Shown piece after piece: positions 19,063 to 27,118 of a stretch of DNA of 42,928 nt. The stretch's first letter is position 1; each line of letters starts with the position of its first letter. The stretch lies in assembly GCA_026713185.1 (NCBI GenBank), contig JAPOOX010000274.1:1-42928 (forward strand), in the 5' to 3' direction. This DNA comes from Gammaproteobacteria bacterium. GTDB taxonomy: Bacteria; Pseudomonadota; Gammaproteobacteria; Pseudomonadales; Azotimanducaceae. The notes below the pieces were generated by a model that searched no databases, was not told the origin of the DNA, and saw only the letters and a list, made by a program, of their open reading frames with translations. Made by a program: the position numbers and the translations under genes.

Positions 19063-19212
19063 TGGGTTAGCTCTGTCGAGCTTGTGAAACTGCATTCCAG
19101 GGTTTGCTGGATTCAATTGCAGATCGAATGCTGTTGTCTTGACCTGTTTTTGTTCCTCACCAGTGAGTTTGGCGATACTGTAGGTGAAGGTGTCTGCGAT
19201 ACGGAAATTCAT
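19063..19212 (-). pseudogene. N-terminal stub of a helicase with RelE-like leader (UvrD type)
   Basis: Four bases after the S8 protease stop an ATG at 19212 opens a frame whose first 49 residues (MNFRIADTFTYSIAKLTGEE, then AFDLQLNPANPGMQFHKLDR) match, from memory, the start of long UvrD-type helicases that carry a RelE-like N-terminal segment. At about 19063 similarity ends and the frame continues as the antisense of the small gene at 18796-19059. The helicase domain is missing, so this is the head of a truncated gene that once formed the third member of the leftward operon. Confidence 0.6.
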
Positions 19213-19216
19213 TGGA

Positions 19217-21733
19217 TCAGACCTCTACCGCAATCGTGATTTGGTTTTCTATCGCGGTATAGAGCTCTACATCGACCTCTGGTACACGGATGGAGACAAG
19301 TAGCGAATACTCCGCGCGCTGATCGTAGCGTTCTAGCTTGGGGCGTGTCTTCCACCAACCACTAACTGGAAACACCGCCAGCATGCCCCGGCTGGCCAGG
19401 TCCGCTGCTGGCCCCCTCCAGATATCGGAGTGCAAACTGCCCCTGTGGCGGTTACGCGTTCCCAACAGCCATCTTGGATCGTCCCCACTACTGGTACTAC
19501 TGCCTTCCTCTGCATCTCTTGCCGCCGAGTTGATCCGCTGACGAAATTCATCGTCAGATTCATGTGGCCGTTTCACGTCAAAACGCAAACCATGAGACTC
19601 ATAGCGATAGCGGGATTTGACCCCTCTGGTTGACGGATTGGGCTCAATAAAGTAGGAAACTGTTACCCGCATCTCAACTTCCGTCTCGCCCAATGCCTCT
19701 AGCTCTTGCAAAGGCCAGGGCAAGCGGTGCAGATTCATGTCTCTCAGGGTAGGCGCTTTACTGCCTTCTTTGGTAAAGGGATGAAGACTGTCTTCGCAAA
19801 CCAAGGTTAGGGAATTCTCGACGCTCCACAAAGCACTCTCCAGATCAGGCTGACCAAAACCACAATGACGCACCAGACTAGCCACGTCTCCCTTGTTTGG
19901 ATTCGATGGATCGGTAAGAAACTGGCCGCGCATCTCTGGTGTCCATTGTGCAGAATGAACCATCAATCCACGAATGGTTTCCATACGCAGATCGGGATAT
20001 TCAGCCATTAGGCGGGCGGCCATCCCTGCAGCCAATGCTGTCGCCGCACTGGTGGCATTACTTGTTGTAAACAACCGATCAGCGATGTCCGCATTGGTAG
20101 AAAGCAAACTAAGGCTTGGCATCCATACCGAACCGGTTGCATCTTTTGCCGCATTCCCACCCTCAAAAAGCACATCTGGCTTCAACGGCCAATGCACCTG
20201 CCATGTTTGAGAGGTGGAACTGAACGGACTCAACCCACCTGCTGGTGCAATGGGTTGGTAATCATCTGTATCAGGTTCCGTTATGTGAACCAGTTCAGTG
20301 GTCGCACCCACAGTCAATGCGTTCCACGCCTGACCGGGATCATGGATACCATCGGTACTGTTGCTGTGAGGATATTGCGACCAGGCATTGGGATCATCAA
20401 CATTACCGGCAGACAGAATGAACAACCGATGCGTCTCTCCCTGGTTTTCATAATCCACGGCAAGCCGATCAACCGTAGCCGACCAGGCGGAAGGACGACC
20501 CCGATCCCGGGCATCCCGAGCAGTAACCGCCATGCTGAAGACACGCTGGCGATCTGGCGCGGTAATCTCCGGATAGCTGACCGCCTGTATAGTCAGATAA
20601 CCATGATACTCGGGATCACCACTGTTGGAATGGTTACGATCCAGCAATTTAACGGATTCAAGTCTGTGATAAATCGATACCGGTTCATTAGAGACGACCA
20701 CCGGCGACAGATCGCCCAACAATGCAAGACCTGCCATTTCAGTGCCATGACCCTGATTGTCATTTGTTCCCCAACCCGGTTCGATGGTGTGTAAATCACG
20801 ACTACCCAATGCCGATGTGAGCAAAGGATGACCACGATTGACCCCGGTATCCAGTACGCACACATGGGGTGCATCTTCATCTTCGACAGGAATATTCAGA
20901 CGCTGTAATAAGTCATCATTCCATTCGGATTGATCTTCAAGTGGAAGAGAATCGAAGAAATCCGCCGTTTCTTTTGCCCGCCGTAACTCTGCAATACTGT
21001 TCAGCGTCATCATGGAACGCTGCATCTGCTCACGCGAACCATATATCAGCAACACGGTTCGCTCCGGGAACTCGATCTGCCCCGGCGCTAATCGAAAGTC
21101 GAGACTTTCCGCCAGCTGTGTAAAGCGCTGCACCTCAGCGATGCGATCCCCTCTGACCGGTAGCCATACTTCCCACCAGAGGGCTTCCTCATCAGACTGA
21201 GGAAAGACTTCAAGATCATCCGTCCATAAGTCTTTCAGTCTGGCAACACGAATATTTCTTATGGCATCCAGCAGCTTTTGGTTTCTAGGTTTTCTAGTAC
21301 CCTTCTTCTCATTTATTTTGTCCTTGCTCTCATCCAGATAGGCAGCTACAAGATTTTCCAGAATATGCAGCTTTCCGTCAGGAACAAAAATTGTGGCCAT
21401 TGTCTGACTTTCTTCATGCCGCACTTTGAGCAACTCAATGCCAGAACGTTCCTTAGCCAGCGACTCAAATGCCAATTCAATATCCGGGAAGCTCTCGAAC
21501 TCCACTTGTAGCCCGAAACCCTCATTCATACCTGCTGATTCTTGTTGGAAACGTGCCTGCTCGATTTCAGGCCTTAGTGCCCCCAACTGCTGTAACAATC
21601 GGCCGCCATGCTGCTGACGGTCACGTGTAGGAACCTCTTTCGAACCGCCACGACCGCGGGTCCGAAATGACTCAGCAGTGACTGTATTTTTCAGGATAAA
21701 ATGCGGCTTGTGTTGATCCCCGTCATTGGCCAT
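19217..21733 (-). CDS. Cytosolic subtilisin-like (S8 family) serine protease
   Basis: 838 residues, no signal peptide, so it should act inside the cell. The catalytic triad is visible: Asp in VCVLDTGVNRGHP near residue 294, His in QGHGTEMAGLAL near 327 and Ser in NATSAATALAAG near 558, plus the oxyanion-hole Asn in LFILSAGNVDD near 441. An N-terminal domain of about 270 residues and a C-terminal beta-rich domain of about 230 residues flank the peptidase; they probably recognise substrates or the partner. It follows the AAA+ ATPase gene by 21 bp, and such ATPase/subtilase gene pairs recur in bacterial genomes, often near restriction genes as far as I recall. A role as a triggered protease in defence is inference; nothing in the sequence names the target. 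Confidence 0.9.
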   Translation of the reverse strand: MANDGDQHKPHFILKNTVTAESFRTRGRGGSKEVPTRDRQQHGGRLLQQLGALRPEIEQARFQQESAGMNEGFGLQVEFESFPDIELAFESLAKERSGIELLKVRHEESQTMATIFVPDGKLHILENLVAAYLDESKDKINEKKGTRKPRNQKLLDAIRNIRVARLKDLWTDDLEVFPQSDEEALWWEVWLPVRGDRIAEVQRFTQLAESLDFRLAPGQIEFPERTVLLIYGSREQMQRSMMTLNSIAELRRAKETADFFDSLPLEDQSEWNDDLLQRLNIPVEDEDAPHVCVLDTGVNRGHPLLTSALGSRDLHTIEPGWGTNDNQGHGTEMAGLALLGDLSPVVVSNEPVSIYHRLESVKLLDRNHSNSGDPEYHGYLTIQAVSYPEITAPDRQRVFSMAVTARDARDRGRPSAWSATVDRLAVDYENQGETHRLFILSAGNVDDPNAWSQYPHSNSTDGIHDPGQAWNALTVGATTELVHITEPDTDDYQPIAPAGGLSPFSSTSQTWQVHWPLKPDVLFEGGNAAKDATGSVWMPSLSLLSTNADIADRLFTTSNATSAATALAAGMAARLMAEYPDLRMETIRGLMVHSAQWTPEMRGQFLTDPSNPNKGDVASLVRHCGFGQPDLESALWSVENSLTLVCEDSLHPFTKEGSKAPTLRDMNLHRLPWPLQELEALGETEVEMRVTVSYFIEPNPSTRGVKSRYRYESHGLRFDVKRPHESDDEFRQRINSAARDAEEGSSTSSGDDPRWLLGTRNRHRGSLHSDIWRGPAADLASRGMLAVFPVSGWWKTRPKLERYDQRAEYSLLVSIRVPEVDVELYTAIENQITIAVEV

Positions 21734-21754
21734 AAGAGCATCGTTCCGTGATTA

Positions 21755-22756
21755 TCATATGTTATTCCTGAAGCGGGTAGCCATCTGGCATCTATCCAGA
21801 ATCGCCTGGCGAATATCGGCTTCTGAAATGGTCTTTCGCTCACCCATCAACGCTTCCTTCAAAGTTTCATTACAGGCACGGACCAACTCAGCGTAACTGA
21901 GACCCTTTGCCTTGCTGGCCGAACGTTTCCAGGAAACTCCTTTAACCGTCTTCCCGCCAAGCCTTGATTTCAAAACGGCCGCAATATGCTCCTCATCCGG
22001 CAACTCATAATGCAAGATATCGTCGAACCGGCGTAATAACGCATGATCGAGAATCTCCGGATGATTGGTCGCCGCAACAATGAGGCTGTGCGACTCATCT
22101 TGCTCGATCATCTGTAAAAAACTGTTCAGGATGCGCCGAACTTCACCCACATCATTCGCTACTCCTCGCTGAGACCCAATTGCGTCAAATTCATCAAAAA
22201 AATAGACACCTCTGGTACGATCCGTAGCATCGAACACCTGGCGCAGTTTGGCGGCGGTTTCACCCATGTACTTGGTAATCAGCCCGTCCAGCCGCACCAG
22301 AAACAGTGGTAATCCGAGTTCACCGGCCAATATCGAAGCCGTCATAGTCTTACCGGTACCGGGCGGCCCCATCAACAACAGCTTGCGTCTGGGTGACAAC
22401 CCATGGGAAAGGAGTCTGGTAGCCTGCCTCTGTTCCCGGATGATGCGCTTGAACTGATAGGCCAAAGATTCATCCAGCACCATTTCATCAAGACGGTTTT
22501 TTGGATAATCGACGCTAAGAAGTCCTGCCAGCTCACCTCGTGGTCGTCCGATGGGAACCGTCTTGGCAGCGTCTTTTGGCGGAAGACCACGTCGAGCCTT
22601 GGCCTGATCCACCAGATTGCGCAGATCTTCGGCCAATTTGCCATGACCGATTTTTGCTTCATGGGCAGCAAGCTGCATTGCAATAGAATAGAACCGCTCA
22701 TCATCCCCATCGGCATGAGACTTTAGTAATGCTTTCAACTGGTCAGCGATAGCCAT
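21755..22756 (-). CDS. AAA+ ATPase partner of the S8 protease
   Basis: 333 residues from ATG 22756, chosen over ATG 22762 because AGAGG lies eight bases before it but only two before the other. A helical N-terminal domain (residues 1-75) precedes one classic AAA module: Walker A GPPGTGKT near 130-137, Walker B VYFFDEFDAIG near 183-193, sensor 1 VAATNHPE, arginine-finger region LLRRFDDILHYELP, and a C-terminal lid with GLSYAELVRACNE. This is the FtsH/spastin-type clade that remodels or unfolds proteins. Next to the S8 gene it most likely delivers substrates to, or activates, the protease, by analogy with ATPase/protease pairs. The upstream neighbour, 21 bp away, is a methylase remnant. Confidence 0.9.
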   Translation of the reverse strand: MAIADQLKALLKSHADGDDERFYSIAMQLAAHEAKIGHGKLAEDLRNLVDQAKARRGLPPKDAAKTVPIGRPRGELAGLLSVDYPKNRLDEMVLDESLAYQFKRIIREQRQATRLLSHGLSPRRKLLLMGPPGTGKTMTASILAGELGLPLFLVRLDGLITKYMGETAAKLRQVFDATDRTRGVYFFDEFDAIGSQRGVANDVGEVRRILNSFLQMIEQDESHSLIVAATNHPEILDHALLRRFDDILHYELPDEEHIAAVLKSRLGGKTVKGVSWKRSASKAKGLSYAELVRACNETLKEALMGERKTISEADIRQAILDRCQMATRFRNNI

Positions 22757-22777
22757 GATCATATCCTCTGGTAATCA

Positions 22778-23380
22778 TCATACCTTGAACACCTTCATCA
22801 CTTCATCACTAAGGATGACCTTAACCGAAATGTGGCCTGACGTCGATTTTCTGAAAGGTCGCGAGGTATCACTGTTCAGTGTGGCCCTTGCATCCTCGTT
22901 GATCTCGGCTTTGAGGGTAGTTTTAAGTGACTTGTATGGGTCGCTCGCACCGAGGAAATAGGTGTGGCGGACAAAGAAGCTTTCCTCGTTGTTATCGGTA
23001 TCGATGAACCAGCAGGCGATCCCTTCTGCACCATCGCTGCGAACTTCGCCGGTATTTGGGTGGAACACATCCACGCCTTTGACCTTGACTTGGATCTGTC
23101 CGCCATCTGTATTGATGATATCGATGTCCGGCTCTCCAAAGATGACGAAAAGGTTCCCAATTCCGGTGTTTTTCAGATCCTCAGCCATGTGCAGGTCTGC
23201 ATTCATTCTAGCCTTGAGCATAATGTTGAAGATCACCGGCAGCAGGGAACCCGACTCTATCGAGTACGGCTGTAACAATACAGTATCGACAGGCTCACAT
23301 ACTGTATGATTACAGGCAATGAGCGCCACGCACGGACTCCTGAACGCCATCCTTGCTTTTACGGATAAATTCCGTATCAC
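22778..23380 (-). pseudogene. C-terminal remnant of a type III Mod-like DNA methyltransferase
   Basis: The 200-codon frame contains, from about residue 55, NLFVIFGEPDIDII, QVKVKGVDVFHPNTGEVRSD, IACWFIDTDNNEESFFVRH, YKSLKTTLKAEI and the final DEVMKVFKV. This is the C-terminal region of Mod-type adenine methyltransferases of type III restriction systems. The SAM-binding and DPPY motifs that should lie earlier are absent, and the first 35-40 codons look unrelated and overlap the promoter zone of the DUF1778 gene, so the protein is a decapitated remnant. It could still be translated from ATG 23380. Its tight spacing to the ATPase gene suggests the ATPase/protease pair was once co-transcribed with mod. 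Confidence 0.7.
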
Positions 23381-23407
23381 TCTCTCTTGTTACGGATTTA
23401 TTCCGTA
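23360..23407 (+). promoter_or_regulatory. Two matching operators upstream of the DUF1778 antitoxin
   Basis: TACGGATAAATTCCGTA (23360-23376) and TACGGATTTATTCCGTA (23391-23407) are two inverted repeats with identical 6-bp arms TACGGA/TCCGTA and a 5-bp AT spacer, 31 bp apart centre to centre (about three helical turns). They sit just before the antitoxin start. DUF1778 ribbon-helix-helix antitoxins are known to bind paired palindromes in their own promoters, so these are likely functional operators. Confidence 0.75.
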
Positions 23408-23427
23408 GAGAATTTTCGGAGATGACC

Positions 23428-23715
23428 ATGCCTAAAGTCATACGTTATGAAATTCAGTGGGATGAAGAAACCTATGCACTGGCAGAGCGCGCGGCACATG
23501 CGTCAGGCTTAACCAGTATCAAGGCCTATATTACCCAGCTAGTGAAGCAAAATGCGCCCGAGGTCCTGGAAGCCTACAGCAGTATTCAACTGACCAACGC
23601 GCAGTTCGACGCTTTTTGCGAGGCGTGTGACAATCCGCCTGCGCCAACAGCCAGGCTTCGTAAGGCAGCACAAGAACTTGATCAAGAGGGCTTCGTGCTG
23701 AATGCCGACCGTTGA
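23428..23715 (+). CDS. DUF1778-family (TacA-like) antitoxin
   Basis: 95 residues from ATG 23428, which has GGAG six bases upstream; ATG 23422 lies inside that site and is unlikely. The N-terminal part (VIRYEIQWDEETYALAERAA) matches the ribbon-helix-helix DNA-binding region of DUF1778 antitoxins; the C-terminal part (TNAQFDAFCEACDNPPAPTA) is the toxin-neutralising segment, which typically contains a D..F...CDNPPAP-type motif. It should form a complex with a GNAT acetyltransferase toxin that modifies aminoacyl-tRNA, and repress the pair. The toxin frame overlaps its end by 14 bp but is truncated. Antitoxin and operators are intact, so it may remain a working regulator. Confidence 0.88.
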   Translation: MPKVIRYEIQWDEETYALAERAAHASGLTSIKAYITQLVKQNAPEVLEAYSSIQLTNAQFDAFCEACDNPPAPTARLRKAAQELDQEGFVLNADR

Positions 23716-23992
23716 GTTTTTGCCACTGGATCCACGCGCGATCAATGTCAGGACATTTGAATGCGGCAAGGAAGCCATCAACGTGTATCTTCGCCGCTAT
23801 GCGGTGAAGAACATGGCGCTGAACCTGTCTGATCCGAAATCACAGATACTTTTTGAAGGTACTGGCTGTGATGGTCACAGCAACACCATGCCGATCCATT
23901 CAATCAGAACGGAAAATATCAGTGAGAGAAACAGCCAGACGTATGACTATTCCCACTCGATAGTCGCCGGTGGTTTACCGGAAATATCATAG
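23702..23992 (+). pseudogene. GNAT acetyltransferase toxin (TacT-like), N-terminal stub
   Basis: Starting at ATG 23702, overlapping the antitoxin as in intact pairs. Only the first 42 or so residues (VEFLPLDPRAINVRTFECGK, EAINVYLRRYAVKN) look like a GNAT toxin, which should be about 160-170 residues with an acetyl-CoA-binding R/QxxGxG/A loop. The rest of the frame is unrelated sequence and finishes inside the 3' end of guaA on the opposite strand (the residues [13 protein letters not shown] are the antisense of the GuaA C-terminus). No acetyl-CoA site remains, so no toxin activity is expected. Confidence 0.75.
23865..23881. repeat. Perfect 7-bp hairpin between the GNAT stub and guaA
   Basis: GCTGTGA-TGG-TCACAGC lies 66 bp downstream of the guaA stop on the guaA strand. 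It lacks a T-tract, so termination of guaA is uncertain. It lies in the strip between the last recognisable toxin codon and guaA and might be a relic of the island end. Confidence 0.35.
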
Positions 23993-25530
23993 GTGACACG
24001 GGAAATCCCTTGAACCTCATTGATAATCCTGGTGGATACGGTATCGAGTAATTCATAAGGCAACTGGGCCCAGTTTGCCGTCATGAAATCAACAGTCTCA
24101 ACAGCCCGCAGAGCAATCACGTACTCATAACGACGTGCGTCTCCGGTAACGCCAACAGATCTCACCGGCAGAAAGACTGCAAACGCCTGGCTGACCTTGT
24201 CGTACCAGCCGGACTTACGCAATTCACCGATAAAGATATCGTCCGCCAGTCGCAGCATATCGGCATATTCCCTTCTGAATTCGCCCAGAATACGGACACC
24301 CAGACCAGGTCCGGGGAAGGGATGCCGGAACACAATTTCTCTGGAGAGCCCCAGTTCCAGACCAATACGTCGGACTTCATCCTTGAACAATTCCCGTAAC
24401 GGTTCAATGAGATCCAACTTTATCCTTTCAGGCAGACCACCCACATTATGGTGCGATTTGATGACATGGGCCTTGCTTCCCTTGTTACCGGCAGACTCAA
24501 TGACATCCGGGTAGATAGTTCCCTGGGCCAGGTAGCGGATATCCGGATATTTGTTTGCTTCCCTTTCGAAGATATCGATAAACGTATTGCCGATGATTTT
24601 ACGTTTGTCTTCGGGGTCTTCGGTGTGCCCCAGGTTACTGATGAATTCCTCACTGGCATCAACCGCAACGACCTTCATTTTGGACGTATCAAACATCGAC
24701 ATGACCAGGTCAGCTTCATTCAGGCGAAGGAGACCATTATCAACAAAGACACAGATCAACTGATCTCCGATAGCCCGAGTCAACAGAGCGGCAACTACCG
24801 ATGAATCCACACCACCGGACAATCCCAGCAAGACCTGGTCGCTCCCGACCTTGCCGCGGACATCGGCAATAATCTCTTCGATGATATTGGCCGGCGTCCA
24901 CAATCCGGCACAGCCACAGATATCCAGTACAAACCGTCTGAGGATGGGTAGCCCCTGCCAGGTGTGATTCACTTCCGGATGAAACTGTAAACCATAAAAG
25001 CGGCGCCGATCATCACCCATGGCCGCAATTGCGGTGTTGTCGGTACTTGCCAGACACTGGAATCCTTCGGGAACATCAACCACTGCGTCACTGTGGCTCA
25101 TCCAGACATTAAGCCGCCGATGTCCCTCTTCCACAGAATCTTCGATACCGTCCAGCAAGGCACTGCACCCGGTCACTTCTACCTGGGCATAACCAAATTC
25201 ATGTATTCCCGATTTATCCACTCGTCCACCGAGTTGTTCCGCCATGGATTGCATTCCATAGCAGATACCCAGTACCGGTATTTCCATACCGAATACAAAT
25301 TCCGGCGCCTGCAGCGTACTGGCATCAGTAACCGACTCCGGACCACCGGAAAGAATGATCCCACGTGGAGCGAAATCGACAAGCGATTGCTGTTGGGTAT
25401 CGCAGGGATGAATTTCACAATAAACGCCTGTCTCACGGACACGACGGGCAATCAACTGTGTGTACTGGCTACCGAAATCCAGTATGAGGATTCTATCCTG
25501 ATGGATATCCTGTGATCTGGTCTGATTCAT
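23947..25530 (-). CDS. guaA: GMP synthase (glutamine-hydrolysing)
   Basis: Converts XMP to GMP with ATP and glutamine. The class I glutaminase domain shows GICYGMQ (catalytic Cys near residue 90) and FHPEV (His near 185); the ATP-pyrophosphatase loop is GLSGGVDSS near 235-243; the C-terminal dimerisation domain ends with the standard [11 protein letters not shown] 25530 is chosen because it gives the usual N-terminus close to [20 protein letters not shown]. The longer frame to 25584 has no support. guaB does not precede it as it does in the E. coli guaBA operon; instead xseA diverges. The 3' end of guaA is a known island integration site and here borders the accessory region, with the stop codon and C-terminus intact. 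Confidence 0.97.
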   Translation of the reverse strand: MNQTRSQDIHQDRILILDFGSQYTQLIARRVRETGVYCEIHPCDTQQQSLVDFAPRGIILSGGPESVTDASTLQAPEFVFGMEIPVLGICYGMQSMAEQLGGRVDKSGIHEFGYAQVEVTGCSALLDGIEDSVEEGHRRLNVWMSHSDAVVDVPEGFQCLASTDNTAIAAMGDDRRRFYGLQFHPEVNHTWQGLPILRRFVLDICGCAGLWTPANIIEEIIADVRGKVGSDQVLLGLSGGVDSSVVAALLTRAIGDQLICVFVDNGLLRLNEADLVMSMFDTSKMKVVAVDASEEFISNLGHTEDPEDKRKIIGNTFIDIFEREANKYPDIRYLAQGTIYPDVIESAGNKGSKAHVIKSHHNVGGLPERIKLDLIEPLRELFKDEVRRIGLELGLSREIVFRHPFPGPGLGVRILGEFRREYADMLRLADDIFIGELRKSGWYDKVSQAFAVFLPVRSVGVTGDARRYEYVIALRAVETVDFMTANWAQLPYELLDTVSTRIINEVQGISRVTYDISGKPPATIEWE

Positions 25531-25690
25531 ATTGACCTGTGATTTCCCTGACCCGCCAATGGATTCGGCCTGAATATGCAGCAACTACTCACTATGTGTC
25601 AGGTGGCAGTTCCCGGACAGCCTCCCTGACGCTGTTATAGCCGACATAATGTCATAGAATAACGTACTTGTAAGACCTGTCGTCAATTCT
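25531..25690. promoter_or_regulatory. Divergent guaA/xseA promoter region
   Basis: 160 bp separate the two divergent starts. It contains the perfect palindrome GACAT-A-ATGTC at 25643-25653 and AT-rich TATAG/CATAAT words suitable for -10 boxes facing xseA. I cannot fix the exact promoters. Confidence 0.4.
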
Positions 25691-27118
25691 ATGCCTGAAT
25701 TAGAACAATATTCACAGAAACAAGCCCCTGGGTTAAACAGAGAAGTCCTCACGGTTTCGGACCTGAATCGTAGTGTTCGACGTCTGCTGGAGGGAGAATT
25801 CCCAACAGTCTGGGTAGAGGGTGAGATTTCCAACTTTGCACGGCCTTCGTCCGGACATTGGTATTTCACCCTGAAAGACTCGAAGGCACAATTGCGTTGC
25901 GCCATGTTCCGCAACCGGAACCAGTTACTGAGGTTTACACCGGAAAACGGGACACAGGTCACCATCCGGGGCCGGATAAGCCTGTATGAGGGGCGCGGTG
26001 AGTTTCAACTGATTGCGGAACACCTTGAAGAAACCGGAGACGGGGCACTTCGCCGCGCAATTGAAGAATTGCGACTGAAACTACAGAAAGAAGGCCTGTT
26101 CGACGAAGCCCGTAAACGTAAACTGCCGGCAGTACCACGCCATGTCGGCATCATTACATCACCCACCGGAGCCGCCATCCAGGACATACTCAATATTCTT
26201 GAACGCCGATTCCCTGCTATTGAAATCTCCATTCTGCCGGTGCAGGTTCAGGGGGCAGACTCGGTTTCCGGTATTGTGAACCAGATCGAATTCGCCAACC
26301 GCTATGAGGACAATCCCTTTGATCTATTGCTGCTCACCCGGGGTGGCGGGTCCCTTGAGGATATGATGTCCTTCAATGCTGAAACCGTCATCCTGGCGAT
26401 TGCCAAGAGCAAAATTCCCATGGTCTGTGCAGTTGGCCATGAATCCGATGTCACCATTGCCGATTTTGCAGCCGACCTGCGTGCCCCAACCCCCTCTGCC
26501 GCTGCGGAACTGATCAGTCCGGACATGAGGGAATTGCTGGAAAGCACTGTCAAGTCACAGCAACAACTCCTCAGCCAGTTCACATCTCTTTTAGCACGCA
26601 GACGACATCACCTTGATCATCTGTCGCATCGATTGGGACAACCCAGCCGAAGATTGCAGGATTTCAATCAGCAGATTGACCATATGGAGCTCAGACTCCA
26701 GCAAGGTTTTCAACGTCAGTGGGGGAAATATGCAGTCGATGATGTTGCACAACGTCTGCATTCCCTGATGCAGCAATGTCTGGAAAAATCCCGGGTCCAG
26801 TTACAACTCAACACGGCGCGACTGGCAAATCCACTGCCTCGTATCCAGCAGACACTCCAGCGAACTTCATTTCTGCTGGGGCAATTCAACCGGGCCGTGG
26901 AAAACTCACTGAATACCGATAAGGGTAAACTACACATGCTGGGGCAAAAATTGAACGCCCTGAGCCCGCTGGCGACTCTTGAGCGGGGTTATGCTATTGT
27001 CCGGGACCAGTCGGACCGGGTGGTCACCCACTCTGACACAGTTACCGAAGGTGAATCGCTCAAAGTTCGCCTGCAACAGGGGCAATTAACAGTGGAGGTG
27101 AAAGATAAACAAGATTAA
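25691..27118 (+). CDS. xseA: Exodeoxyribonuclease VII large subunit
   Basis: 475 residues. ExoVII degrades single-stranded DNA in both directions with XseB. An OB-fold lies at about residues 20-115 (SGHWYFTLKDSKAQLRCAMF), then the catalytic domain with GIITSPTGAAIQDIL, LLLTRGGGSLEDMMSFN and VGHESDVTIADFAADLRAPT, typical of XseA. A long coiled-coil (about 285-415) and the C-terminal RGYAIVRD segment complete the protein. The ribosome site is weak. The end overlaps the next gene by 14 bp if that gene starts at 27105. Confidence 0.96.
   Translation: MPELEQYSQKQAPGLNREVLTVSDLNRSVRRLLEGEFPTVWVEGEISNFARPSSGHWYFTLKDSKAQLRCAMFRNRNQLLRFTPENGTQVTIRGRISLYEGRGEFQLIAEHLEETGDGALRRAIEELRLKLQKEGLFDEARKRKLPAVPRHVGIITSPTGAAIQDILNILERRFPAIEISILPVQVQGADSVSGIVNQIEFANRYEDNPFDLLLLTRGGGSLEDMMSFNAETVILAIAKSKIPMVCAVGHESDVTIADFAADLRAPTPSAAAELISPDMRELLESTVKSQQQLLSQFTSLLARRRHHLDHLSHRLGQPSRRLQDFNQQIDHMELRLQQGFQRQWGKYAVDDVAQRLHSLMQQCLEKSRVQLQLNTARLANPLPRIQQTLQRTSFLLGQFNRAVENSLNTDKGKLHMLGQKLNALSPLATLERGYAIVRDQSDRVVTHSDTVTEGESLKVRLQQGQLTVEVKDKQD

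Larger units (their letters stand above)
3906..23946. mobile_element. Accessory defence island between tadA and guaA (no integrase seen)
   Basis: About 20 kb of accessory genes separate tadA and its neighbour from the 3' end of guaA. The contents are restriction-, BREX- and toxin-antitoxin-like genes, many truncated, in both orientations. The right boundary coincides with the guaA stop codon (23947-23949), a known integration site for genomic islands. The left boundary is drawn after the secreted-protein gene and is uncertain. I saw no integrase, no insertion sequence and no convincing direct repeat of the guaA end. The island may therefore be an old, decayed insertion or one assembled by homologous exchange at a hot spot. 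Confidence 0.55.

Noticed and set aside
20150-20166. ATTCCCACCCTC inside the S8 protease gene as an att-like copy of the guaA end
   Set aside because: Partial match within conserved coding sequence of the protease; chance similarity.
23865-23881. Hairpin as a guaA terminator
   Set aside because: No T-tract follows on the guaA strand; kept only as a repeat.
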